Shown here piece after piece: positions 1 through 6,456 of a stretch of 6,764 bases of DNA. Origin of the DNA: B1 sp044370475 (GTDB lineage: Bacteria > Bacteroidota > Bacteroidia > UKL13-3); assembly GCA_044370475.1 (NCBI GenBank), contig JBILVK010000136.1, positions 1 to 6,764 on the forward strand, written 5' to 3'. A model generated the notes under the pieces. It was not told the DNA's origin. It did no database searches and worked only from the letters and a program-made list of their open reading frames with translations. The first letter of the stretch is position 1. Every line of letters starts with the position of its first letter. A program made the position numbers and the translations under genes.

Positions 1-204
1 GTTTATTTTGCAGGATACGCCAACCATATTGGCTTCTATGCCACTCCTACTGGTCACGAAAAATTTGAAAAAGAATTATCAAAATACAAACAAGGTAAAG
101 GCTCTGTGCAGTTCCCATTAGACAAGCCCATACCTTATAGCTTAATCAAAAAAATTGTGGCTTTTAGGGTAAAAAACAACCAAGAAAAGTATGGCAAAAA
201 ATAA
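1..204 (+). CDS. DUF1801 (YdhG/Fra-like) protein, 3' end only
   Basis: The reading frame is open from base 1 and stops at TAA 202-204, giving the last 67 residues of a protein whose start lies left of the window. The visible part has features typical of the C-terminal half of YdhG-type DUF1801 proteins: VYFAGYANHIGFY at the start, then a KELSKYKQGKGS stretch, then QFPLDKPIPYSLIKKIV and a basic tail ending KYGKK. The family is small (about 110-130 residues) and cytoplasmic; the Bacillus member YdhG/Fra has been described as a frataxin-like iron chaperone. That role is not transferable with certainty to this protein. The end of the gene overlaps the next DUF1801 gene by 14 nt in another frame, which suggests co-transcription and coupled translation. 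Family assignment is firm; function is open. Confidence 0.85.
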   Translation, partial: VYFAGYANHIGFYATPTGHEKFEKELSKYKQGKGSVQFPLDKPIPYSLIKKIVAFRVKNNQEKYGKK

Positions 205-610
205 AACAGCGGAAACTAAACAAGATGTAATGGCCTTTATAGATGCCTTTGCCGACACAGAGCAAAAGAAACTAGATAGCCATGAGCTAATTGATATCAT
301 GTATCAGGCCACTGGGTATGAGCCTAAGATGTGGGGACCAAGCATTATTGGCTTTGGCACTTATCATTATAAATACGATAGCGGTCACGAAGGAGATGCG
401 CCATTGGTGGCATTTTCACCACGTAAAGCGGCCATATCTTTGTATGTATATTCTGGCTTAGATGAACATGCACATCTATTATTAAACTTAGGTAAATTTA
501 AAATGGGCAAGGCTTGTATTTATGTGAAAAAATTGAGTGATATTAACCCAAAAGAGCTGGTAAAAATTATTCAATTTAACCTTAAGTGGTTAAAAGAAAA
601 ATATGCATGA
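191..610 (+). CDS. DUF1801 domain protein, second divergent copy
   Basis: This is a 139-residue soluble protein with no signal peptide or membrane segment. I recognise the DUF1801 core: an N-terminal helical part (residues 8-40), the segment MWGPSIIGFGTYHYKY (47-62), the strand FSPRKAAISLYV (75-86), LGKFKMGKACIYVKKLSDI (100-118) and a C-terminal helix (120-137). Its length is normal for the stand-alone family. It belongs to a different subtype from the upstream gene, which has the QFPLDKPIP motif that this one lacks, so the two are not a recent duplication. The ATG at 191 lies inside the upstream gene (14-nt overlap), and the stop at 608-610 overlaps the ATG of the acetyltransferase. This arrangement is typical of coupled translation. 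The biochemical role is unknown; the family is sometimes linked to iron handling through the YdhG branch. Confidence 0.88.
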   Translation: MAKNKTAETKQDVMAFIDAFADTEQKKLDSHELIDIMYQATGYEPKMWGPSIIGFGTYHYKYDSGHEGDAPLVAFSPRKAAISLYVYSGLDEHAHLLLNLGKFKMGKACIYVKKLSDINPKELVKIIQFNLKWLKEKYA

Positions 611-1164
611 TAGGCTTTAACCACCAAGTATTTGAAGCCTTTCCTGTTATTGAAACAGATAGTCTATTGCTTAGAAATATAGTGATAGAAGATGCCCAGA
701 AGATTTTAGAATTTAGGCAAAACGAACGCATCAGTGCCTTTATACACAGAGATAGAATGGATAGCATAGAAAGTGCTCACGGTCTGATCCAACGCGTTAT
801 TAAAGGCTATGAAGACAAATCGATGATAGCTTGGGGAGGTGTTCTAAAAAGCTCAAATACTTTTATCGGGAGTTGTGGTTTTAATAAGATAGATACGCAA
901 AATCTAAGAGCAGAAATTGGCGGTGAAATGAGTCCGGATGCCTGGGGAAAACGCATAGCAGCGAAAGCCGTAAAACAAATCATACAATTTGGATTTGAAA
1001 CCATGAACCTTCACAGCATAGAGGCAAGGGTTTCGCCAAACAACCGAAGTGCCATATACTTATTAGAACAAATGGGCTTTATTAAAGAAGCGCACTTCAA
1101 AGATTATTACCAATATCAAGAACAATGGCACTCGCTAGCAGTGTATACAGCCTTTCAGAAATAA
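607..1164 (+). CDS. GNAT family N-acetyltransferase (RimJ/RimL type)
   Basis: This is a 185-residue cytoplasmic GNAT fold of the Acetyltransf_3 type, expected to move an acetyl group from acetyl-CoA to an amine. The substrate cannot be deduced. The N-terminal strand reads ETDSLLLRNIVIEDA (16-30), as in RimJ/RimL relatives. A central strand GGVLKSSNTFIGSCGF lies at 77-92, and the acyl-CoA loop is in SPDAWGKRIAAKA (109-121). The motif-B region, with LHSIEARVSPNNRSAIYLLEQMGF, lies at 135-158, followed by a typical C-terminal DYYQYQEQW. In the acetyl-CoA loop the glycine expected in Q/R-x-x-G-x-G/A is Arg116. The ATG at 607 is preferred over a GTG at 586 because it forms the ATGA overlap with the preceding stop and because family members start just ahead of the ETxxLLLR strand. 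It is the last gene of the overlapping cluster. Confidence 0.9.
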   Translation: MIGFNHQVFEAFPVIETDSLLLRNIVIEDAQKILEFRQNERISAFIHRDRMDSIESAHGLIQRVIKGYEDKSMIAWGGVLKSSNTFIGSCGFNKIDTQNLRAEIGGEMSPDAWGKRIAAKAVKQIIQFGFETMNLHSIEARVSPNNRSAIYLLEQMGFIKEAHFKDYYQYQEQWHSLAVYTAFQK

Positions 1165-1198
1165 TTTGGGTGAAAAATCAAAAGAAAGATTATTTTAG
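1165..1198 (+). promoter_or_regulatory. Possible promoter for the 1251-2804 unit
   Basis: TTTG at 1165-1168 is followed after 22 nt by TATTTTAG at 1191-1198, one mismatch from the Bacteroidota -7 consensus TAnnTTTG. Transcription would start near 1205, leaving an A/T-rich leader of about 45 nt. The whole gap is very A/T-rich, so chance matches are likely. The 86-nt gap itself is the better argument for a new transcription unit here. Confidence 0.3.
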
Positions 1199-1250
1199 TT
1201 TAAAATTTGATTTTTAAAATGGCCAAATAAATTTATAAACCAATAACACG

Positions 1251-1694
1251 ATGGAAACAAATGAACCAAACAAAATTGAAGGCTCTGTATTTTTTACCAA
1301 TGATGAACTGAATAGTCATTTAAGAGAAACCGCAAAATGGGGCAAGTTGCTTGCCATTGTAGGCTTTGTAGGCTTAGGCATACTAGTAATAATTGCATTG
1401 GTATTTATTTCGGGCCTCACTAACCCCTTGGCAAGAAACACAGGAGGATTACCACAATGGATGGGAATCATTTACTTGGCTATGGGCGCCCTCTATTATT
1501 TCCCAACCAGCTATTTATACAGCTTCTCTAAATCTATTAAAAACGGTCTAGATTCAAATGATGAAGAAACAGTTCTTTCTGGTTTCTCTAAACTTAAATC
1601 GCTTTTTAAATTTATGGGCATAACCACTTTGGTTATTTTATCCATCTATGCCCTTATTATAGTATTTGCTGTTTTAGCAATGGGAATGAGATAG
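1251..1694 (+). CDS. Three-helix membrane protein, DUF5362-like
   Basis: This is a 147-residue inner-membrane protein. A hydrophilic N-terminus (1-30) precedes three predicted transmembrane segments at about 33-55, 70-90 and 122-145. A charged stretch between the second and third (about 95-118, LDSNDEETVLSGFSKLKSLFK) probably forms an amphipathic helix. The pattern LRETAKWGKLLAIVGFVG at the first helix and YLYSFSKSIKNGL after the second matches my memory of the DUF5362 family, small Bacteroidota membrane proteins of unknown function; a profile search would settle this. There is no enzyme motif or clear metal-binding cluster. The ATG at 1251 is the only start that keeps the N-terminal segment intact. 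The TPR gene follows after 24 nt without any terminator, so the two are probably co-expressed. Confidence 0.8.
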   Translation: METNEPNKIEGSVFFTNDELNSHLRETAKWGKLLAIVGFVGLGILVIIALVFISGLTNPLARNTGGLPQWMGIIYLAMGALYYFPTSYLYSFSKSIKNGLDSNDEETVLSGFSKLKSLFKFMGITTLVILSIYALIIVFAVLAMGMR

Positions 1695-1718
1695 GTAAGT
1701 ATCAAAACAAATACCATC

Positions 1719-2804
1719 ATGAGAAAAGCTTTTCTGAGCATCTTAGTCATCCTATTTTCTTTACACGCAATTTACGCCCAAACTACCAAGCAAGAGCTCG
1801 CCTTAAAAAAGGGAAATGAGGCGGTAAAACTGATGGATAATGGCAAGATTGAGGAGAGCATTAAACTGCTAGAGGAATCGCAAAAACTTGATCCAGAAAA
1901 CATCAATTATCCCTACGAATTAGGCTATGCGTATTACTTAAAAAAAGATTATAAAACCACCATAAAATACCTCGAAAAAATCATTGATCATAAGAATGCA
2001 AACGATAGAACTTATCAATTATTAGGCAACGCCTATGATAACAGTGGTCAGCCAGAAAAAGCCATTGAAACCTATGCTTTGGGAATCAAAAAATTTCCTA
2101 ATTCGGGCAATTTGCATTTAGAATCGGGTATTATGCAAATGGATAAAAAAGAATATTCAAAAGCATTAAACTTTTTTGAAAAGGGAATAGAAGTGGCTCC
2201 AAAATATTCATCTAATTATTATTGGGCTTCCAAAATCTATTGCGCAAGTACAGAAGAAGTATGGGGAATGATTTATGGCGAATTGTTTATGAATCTTGAA
2301 CGGAATAGTCAAAGAACAGCAGAAATTAGCAAGCTACTTTTTGACACTTATAAGAGTGAAATAAAAATTATAAACGACACTTCCTATGCGGTAAGTTTTA
2401 GCAAAAATTCAAACATCTCCATAGAAGCACTTTCCGATCCAAGTAAAATGAAATTCCCCTATGGGGTGGGTGTTTACGAACCTACCTTAATGTTCTCTAT
2501 TTTGGCAATAAAAAACATTGACATAAATTCTTTATCTAATATCAGAAGCTCTTTTGTTGACAATTATTATAGCAATGGATATGACAAAACGTATCCAAAC
2601 ATTTTGTTTGACTATCAAAAACAACTAAAGGAGGCAAATCATCTAGAAGCTTATAATCATTGGTTACTCATGAAGGGTGATGAAAAAAATTGTCAGCAAT
2701 GGATTTCACAAAACAAAGAAAAATGGGATGCATTTGTTAACTGGTTTGCCCAAAATGGCATTGTGTTAGATAGCACACATAAATTTTATAGAGCACAGTA
2801 TTAA
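1719..2804 (+). CDS. Secreted TPR-repeat protein
   Basis: This 361-residue protein begins with a signal peptide: MRK, a hydrophobic core AFLSILVILFSLHAI, then AYA before Gln21, a good signal peptidase I site. No lipobox cysteine is present, so a soluble periplasmic or secreted protein is expected. Residues 28-163 form about four tandem tetratricopeptide repeats (roughly 28-61, 62-95, 96-129, 130-163), with recognisable A/G-Y and P-x-N/K positions such as KLDPENINYPYELGYAYY and QPEKAIETYALGIKKFP; a degenerate fifth may cover 164-197. TPRs act as protein-protein docking surfaces. The C-terminal part, about 200-361, is not a repeat and I do not recognise it; it is rich in Asn, Ser and Tyr. The gene ends close to a hairpin that separates it from the convergent tex gene. 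The partner is unknown; the co-transcribed membrane protein is the obvious candidate by position. Confidence 0.87.
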   Translation: MRKAFLSILVILFSLHAIYAQTTKQELALKKGNEAVKLMDNGKIEESIKLLEESQKLDPENINYPYELGYAYYLKKDYKTTIKYLEKIIDHKNANDRTYQLLGNAYDNSGQPEKAIETYALGIKKFPNSGNLHLESGIMQMDKKEYSKALNFFEKGIEVAPKYSSNYYWASKIYCASTEEVWGMIYGELFMNLERNSQRTAEISKLLFDTYKSEIKIINDTSYAVSFSKNSNISIEALSDPSKMKFPYGVGVYEPTLMFSILAIKNIDINSLSNIRSSFVDNYYSNGYDKTYPNILFDYQKQLKEANHLEAYNHWLLMKGDEKNCQQWISQNKEKWDAFVNWFAQNGIVLDSTHKFYRAQY

Positions 2805-2817
2805 CAAATGGTAACGA

Positions 2818-2842
2818 CACTCTTTAACTTCTAAAAAGAGTG
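2818..2842. terminator. Hairpin between convergent genes, possible bidirectional terminator
   Basis: A perfect 8-bp stem pairs CACTCTTT (2818-2825) with AAAGAGTG (2835-2842) around a 9-nt loop. It sits in the 50-nt gap between the stops of the TPR gene and tex, where a shared terminator would be expected. Neither direction has a clear U-run after the stem, so it is weak as a classical intrinsic terminator; it may instead protect transcript ends. Confidence 0.45.
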
Positions 2843-2854
2843 AACAACTATAGT

Positions 2855-4975
2855 TTAAACCAGCATAGATAAGGCAATGCGCTTGCGCGCCAAATCAACT
2901 TCAAGTACCTTAACTTGCAATACCTGTTGCAATTTTACCACAGTATTAGGATCACTCACATACCTGTTTGCCATTTGCGAAATATGAACCATGCCATCTT
3001 GCTTAACACCAATATCTACAAAGCACCCGAAGCGGGTAATATTGGTTACAATTCCAGGCAAAACCATACCCTCATATAAGTCCTCAGGCTTCTTAACATC
3101 TGCAAAAGAAAATGCCACCAATTTCTCGCGCGGGTCTCTGCCAGGCCTTGCCAACTCAGCCAAAATATCACGCAAGGTATATTCACCAAAAGAAGAAAAA
3201 CTTCCCGTATTAATTTGCTTTCTTAACTCAGCATTGGCAATTAAATCGGGCACCTTTGCTCCCAAACTTGCAGCCAATTTATCTACCAACTCATAACTCT
3301 CTGGATGCACTGCTGTATTATCCAAAACATTCTTAGCCCCTGGTATACGCAAGAAAGCAGCACTTTGTTCAAAAGCTTTTGCCCCTAAACGAGGAACCTT
3401 TTTTAACTCTGAGCGACTTTTAAAAGCGCCATTTTGCGTTCTATAATTCAATATATTTTGTGCCAATTGTTCATTTAATCCAGACACATAAGTAAGCAAA
3501 CTTTTGCTCGCCGTATTTACATTTACACCCACTAAATTTACACAAGATTCAACCACTGTATCCAATTTTTGCTTTAAGCGCAATTGATCTACATCGTGCT
3601 GATATTGTCCCACACCAATAGACTTAGCATCTATCTTAACCAGCTCTGCCAAAGGGTCTGCCAAGCGCCTTCCTATAGAAACGGCCCCTCTTACGGTTAT
3701 GTCCTTATCAGGAAATTCTTCCCTCCCAATAGCAGAAGCAGAGTAAACAGAAGCCCCATTTTCGTTCACCATAAACACCTGCAATCCATCTGGCAAATCA
3801 ATCCCCTTTACCCACTCCTCTGTCTCTCTCCCCGCGGTACCATTGCCTATGGCTATGGCCTCTATTTTTTCGGTCTGAACCAAACGCCGCAAGGTATCAC
3901 TCGCTGCCGAAACTTGCCGTTGCGGTTCATGCGGATATACTACAGTCTCTTGCAAAAGCATTCCCTCTTCGTTTAAACAAACCACCTTGCACCCAGATCT
4001 AAATCCAGGGTCAATAGCCAATATACGCTTATTGCCCAGAGGAGCCGAAAGCAATAGCTGCTTCACGTTTTCTGCAAACACATGAATGGCCTCTTCATCT
4101 GCCTTAAGCTTATATAATTTGCGCACCTCATTTTCTATAGAATGAGAAAGCAACCTCTTATAAGCATCCTTCACTGCCATTTCTATTTGCACCCCACTAT
4201 CGGTTTTGCGTCGCACAAAATTACGCGTAATATCTGCTACCGCACGCTCTTCATCTGGCGCTAAAGACACCCGCAAAAAGCCCTCTTCCTCGCCCCTAAA
4301 CAATGCCAATAACCTATGCGAAGGACAACGACTCACAGACTCATTATACGCAAAATAATCGCGGTACTTTGCCCCTTCTAACTCCTTGCCTTTAACTACC
4401 TTGGCACCTAACTCACCATACTTTTCAAAACTATTGCGCAAGTATGCCCTTACCCCAGCATCCTCACTTACCCATTCGGCCATAATATCTCTGGCACCCT
4501 GCAAAGCCTCTTCTACATTGGCACAAGCACCAGGCTTAACAAAAGCAGATGCCTTACGTTCAATGTTCTCGTAGGTTTCTAACATGAGCCATTGCGCCAA
4601 AGGTTCAAGACCTTTTTCTCGCGCCACACTGGCACGTGTTTTACGCTTAGGTTTATAAGGCAAATACAAATCTTCCAATTCGGTCTCTAACCAACATGCA
4701 TCAATTTTTGCGCGCAATTGCACCGTGAGTTTCCCTTGCTGTTCAATGGAATTTAGGATGGCAATTTTGCGCTTAGACAGCGATTCTAATTCTGCTGCAC
4801 CTTGTCGTATTGCTTCAATTTGTACCTCGTCTAATCCACCAGTGGCTTCCTTGCGGTAGCGCGCAATAAACGGGGTGGTGCAAGCCTCTTCTATGAGTTG
4901 TAAAGTACTTGTTACTTGCTTGGGGCCAATGCTTAATTGTTTGGCTAAATATAAAATCGATTCTTGTGATAGCAT
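2855..4975 (-). CDS. tex: Tex, S1-domain RNA-binding transcription accessory protein
   Basis: This is a 706-residue cytoplasmic protein that matches Tex along its whole length. The N-terminal Tex region includes PFIARYRKEATGGLDEVQI (35-53) and DLYLPYKPKRKTRASVA (102-118). The YqgF/RNase H-like domain starts about 317 with LAIDPGFRSGCKVV, and SIGVGQYQHDV follows at 452-462. Helix-hairpin-helix repeats occupy about 484-541 (NVNTASKSLLTYVSGLN, GAFKSRSELKKVPRLG), followed by the conserved NTAVHPESY. The S1 domain covers about 632-706, with GIVTNITRFGCFVDIGVKQDGMVHIS. Tex binds nucleic acid and is implicated in transcription and in tolerance to toxin expression; its precise role remains debated. 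The protein ends directly after S1 without an extra tail. ATG 4973-4975 is chosen over an in-frame TTG 57 nt upstream because homology begins at MLSQESILYLAKQL. GC content is visibly higher than in the genes to the left. It stands alone, convergent with one neighbour and divergent from the other. Confidence 0.97.
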   Translation of the reverse strand: MLSQESILYLAKQLSIGPKQVTSTLQLIEEACTTPFIARYRKEATGGLDEVQIEAIRQGAAELESLSKRKIAILNSIEQQGKLTVQLRAKIDACWLETELEDLYLPYKPKRKTRASVAREKGLEPLAQWLMLETYENIERKASAFVKPGACANVEEALQGARDIMAEWVSEDAGVRAYLRNSFEKYGELGAKVVKGKELEGAKYRDYFAYNESVSRCPSHRLLALFRGEEEGFLRVSLAPDEERAVADITRNFVRRKTDSGVQIEMAVKDAYKRLLSHSIENEVRKLYKLKADEEAIHVFAENVKQLLLSAPLGNKRILAIDPGFRSGCKVVCLNEEGMLLQETVVYPHEPQRQVSAASDTLRRLVQTEKIEAIAIGNGTAGRETEEWVKGIDLPDGLQVFMVNENGASVYSASAIGREEFPDKDITVRGAVSIGRRLADPLAELVKIDAKSIGVGQYQHDVDQLRLKQKLDTVVESCVNLVGVNVNTASKSLLTYVSGLNEQLAQNILNYRTQNGAFKSRSELKKVPRLGAKAFEQSAAFLRIPGAKNVLDNTAVHPESYELVDKLAASLGAKVPDLIANAELRKQINTGSFSSFGEYTLRDILAELARPGRDPREKLVAFSFADVKKPEDLYEGMVLPGIVTNITRFGCFVDIGVKQDGMVHISQMANRYVSDPNTVVKLQQVLQVKVLEVDLARKRIALSMLV

Positions 4976-4985
4976 ACAGGTTGGG

Positions 4986-5014
4986 CAATAATACTCATTT
5001 TTGTTTGATCCAAA
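4986..5014 (-). promoter_or_regulatory. Possible tex promoter
   Basis: Read on the minus strand, TTTG (5014-5011) is followed after 17 nt by TATTATTG (4993-4986), one mismatch from TAnnTTTG. The spacing is at the short end of the reported Bacteroidota range. The transcript would begin only a few bases before the ATG at 4975, giving a near-leaderless mRNA. This is a weak call; the real promoter could lie further up in the divergent gap. Confidence 0.27.
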
Positions 5015-5054
5015 AATGCCTACCTGTCGCAAACGCTTTGGTTCAGACCGAAAG

Positions 5055-5073
5055 AAATTGTGACAAACAATTT
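5055..5073. promoter_or_regulatory. 19-bp inverted repeat, possible operator
   Basis: AAATTGT (5055-5061) and ACAATTT (5067-5073) form a perfect 7-5-7 dyad in the tex/pirin divergent gap. It covers the predicted -33 element of the pirin promoter (5058-5060), where a bound protein would block RNA polymerase. The arms are A/T-rich, so a chance origin is possible. No regulator gene lies in the window. Confidence 0.3.
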
Positions 5074-5087
5074 GTGAACTAATTTTG
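5058..5087 (+). promoter_or_regulatory. Probable promoter of the pirin gene
   Basis: TTG at 5058-5060 is followed after 19 nt by TAATTTTG at 5080-5087, a full match to the Bacteroidota -7 element TAnnTTTG at the expected spacing. Transcription would begin near 5094, giving a leader of about 20 nt before the ATG at 5114. There is no Shine-Dalgarno sequence in that leader. This is the best promoter match in the window. Confidence 0.5.
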
Positions 5088-5113
5088 TTATTTTGACATC
5101 AAATTTTGAGCAC

Positions 5114-6259
5114 ATGGAAAACCCATTACCGCGTCGTAGATTTTTGGAGCGCTTATCGCTGGCTTTAGGAGCTGCTATTACAGTGCCCATTGATGGAGTT
5201 ACAGCGAGCATTAAAGAAACTTTACAAGCTAAACCTAAACGTATGAATCCAATTATTGATATAAAACCATTGGGCTTTCAATGGGAAACTGCCGACCCTT
5301 TTTTGTTTTGTGTACACCACGAGGATGCTTTCCCTAAAGGCAATGAAGTAATGGGTCCAACCACTTCTATGCAGGGCCGACATATGGGCGATGATTTTAT
5401 CATAAAAGATGGTTTTAGGATGTATCATGGCAAAACGGTGCCTGGCTTTCCTGGTCACCCACACCGTGGCTTTGAGACTATTACGGTTGTGCGCAAGGGC
5501 ATTGTTGACCATGCAGATTCTATGGGTGCGGCAGGCAGATATGGAGATGGAGATGTGCAATGGATGACGGCCGGAAGAGGTGTGCAGCATTCAGAAATGT
5601 TTCCGCTTATACATCAAGATAAGGCCAATCCCATGGAGCTTTTTCAAATCTGGCTGAACCTACCCAAAAGAAATAAAATGGTTGCACCGCATTTTACGAT
5701 GTTGTGGCGCGAGTCTATTCATGAGCATGTGCACAAAGATATGGCTGGCAAAAAAACTTCGGTAGAGGTTATTGCGGGCAAATTAGGAAAGGTGGTAGCA
5801 CCTGCTCCGCCGCCTAATTCATGGGCTGCCGATGCAAGCAATGAGGTGGCGGTATGGAATATGAAAATGGAAGCTCATGCCCATTTTACGCTGCCAAAAG
5901 CAAGTGATGGCATTAACCGTACTTTGTGTTTTTATGAAGGAGATGTTTTGCAAGTGGCAGATAAAAGCATTAAACCATACCATGCCATTGTGGTGCATGC
6001 AAACCAAGAATTAAGTATAAAATCTGGTGACTTGCCAAGTAGTATTTTGGTATTGCAAGGTAAACCCATTAACGAACCTGTGATGCAATATGGTCCCTTT
6101 GTAATGAACACCAAAGAAGAGATAAATCAAGCGTTTGATGATTACCACAAAACGCAGTTTGGAGGATGGCCTTGGCCTAAATATGACCAGGTTCATGGGC
6201 GTAACCGCAGCAGATTTGCCAAACATGCCGATGGTAAATTGGAAGAAAAGGCTGGATAA
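5114..6259 (+). CDS. Pirin family protein with twin-arginine-like signal
   Basis: This 381-residue protein is a two-cupin pirin. The N-terminal cupin (about 60-180) carries the metal ligands expected from human pirin: His115 and His117 in GHPHRGFET, then His159 and Glu161 in GRGVQHSEMFP. The C-terminal pirin domain (about 245-345) ends with the family signature NEPVMQYGPFVMNTKEEINQ. Pirins bind iron; some, such as E. coli YhhW, oxidise quercetin, others act as redox-sensing regulators, and the substrate here is unknown. The protein is longer than usual (about 230-300) because of an N-terminus with RRRFL at 7-11 followed by a hydrophobic stretch LSLALGAAITVP, a Tat-type signal that would export a folded metalloprotein. 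ATG 5114 is chosen over TTG 5093, since the extra residues add nothing. A second in-frame ATG at 5243 (Met44) directly precedes the conserved region and would give a cytoplasmic form. Confidence 0.93.
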   Translation: MENPLPRRRFLERLSLALGAAITVPIDGVTASIKETLQAKPKRMNPIIDIKPLGFQWETADPFLFCVHHEDAFPKGNEVMGPTTSMQGRHMGDDFIIKDGFRMYHGKTVPGFPGHPHRGFETITVVRKGIVDHADSMGAAGRYGDGDVQWMTAGRGVQHSEMFPLIHQDKANPMELFQIWLNLPKRNKMVAPHFTMLWRESIHEHVHKDMAGKKTSVEVIAGKLGKVVAPAPPPNSWAADASNEVAVWNMKMEAHAHFTLPKASDGINRTLCFYEGDVLQVADKSIKPYHAIVVHANQELSIKSGDLPSSILVLQGKPINEPVMQYGPFVMNTKEEINQAFDDYHKTQFGGWPWPKYDQVHGRNRSRFAKHADGKLEEKAG

Positions 6260-6348
6260 AACTAAATTTTGGTGTTCATTATCCTCAAAAGTTTACACTT
6301 TGTTCATATACGCCCTATTCTAATAGTAAATAAACAACTTTTGTTTGA

Positions 6349-6440
6349 TTGCAGATTGATGTAATTGGTTAGTCTGCGAATTTAAATAGTGTCGCATTTA
6401 TTTAGTTTTATTGCAAAACCAAGGCATCTTTTTCCTTGGT
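6349..6440 (+). other. Two potential RNA hairpins upstream of terminator
   Basis: The first hairpin pairs 6349-6358 (TTGCAGATTG) with 6370-6379 (TAGTCTGCGA): ten pairs including three G-U, around an 11-nt loop. The second pairs 6418-6424 (ACCAAGG) with 6434-6440 (CCTTGGT) around a 9-nt loop. Together with the terminator at 6457-6500 they could belong to a small RNA of about 100-160 nt or to a structured 3' UTR of the pirin mRNA. I found no convincing promoter directly upstream, so the 3' UTR reading is at least as likely. Confidence 0.35.
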
Positions 6441-6456
6441 AGTTGTGGCTTTGGAA

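Noticed and set aside
586..606. GTG start for the acetyltransferase, adding seven residues
   Set aside because: It lies inside the DUF1801 gene and adds non-conserved residues. The ATG at 607 forms the usual ATGA overlap.
1199..1218. TTTAAAA/TTTTAAA dyad ahead of the membrane-protein gene
   Set aside because: It is made only of A and T in a very A/T-rich gap, so chance is the simplest explanation.
2846..2855. 10-bp palindrome AACTATAGTT at the tex stop
   Set aside because: Several 10-bp palindromes are expected by chance in a window of this size, and it has no matching context.
3584..3976. 130-residue + strand ORF opposite tex
   Set aside because: It lies wholly antisense to a well-conserved gene, with a protein sequence that looks like a frame shadow. 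The same holds for 2991-3296 and 4386-4574.
4976..5032. Extended Tex starting at TTG with a CPTC motif that resembles a zinc site
   Set aside because: Tex homology begins at the ATG at 4975, the extension has no second cysteine pair, and it starts from a rare codon.
5093..5113. TTG start for pirin
   Set aside because: It falls at the predicted transcription start and adds seven residues ahead of the twin-arginine region. The ATG at 5114 is better.
5020..5211. 63-residue minus-strand ORF across the tex/pirin gap
   Set aside because: It covers the predicted pirin promoter and the start of pirin, and has no recognisable features.
5222..5590. 122-residue minus-strand ORF opposite pirin
   Set aside because: It is antisense to the conserved cupin domain and rich in His, Arg and Ser from the complement of coding codons. 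Shorter ones at 5819-6226 are also shadows.
6135..6323. 62-residue + strand ORF across the pirin stop
   Set aside because: It is in another frame within the conserved end of pirin, and the sequence looks random.
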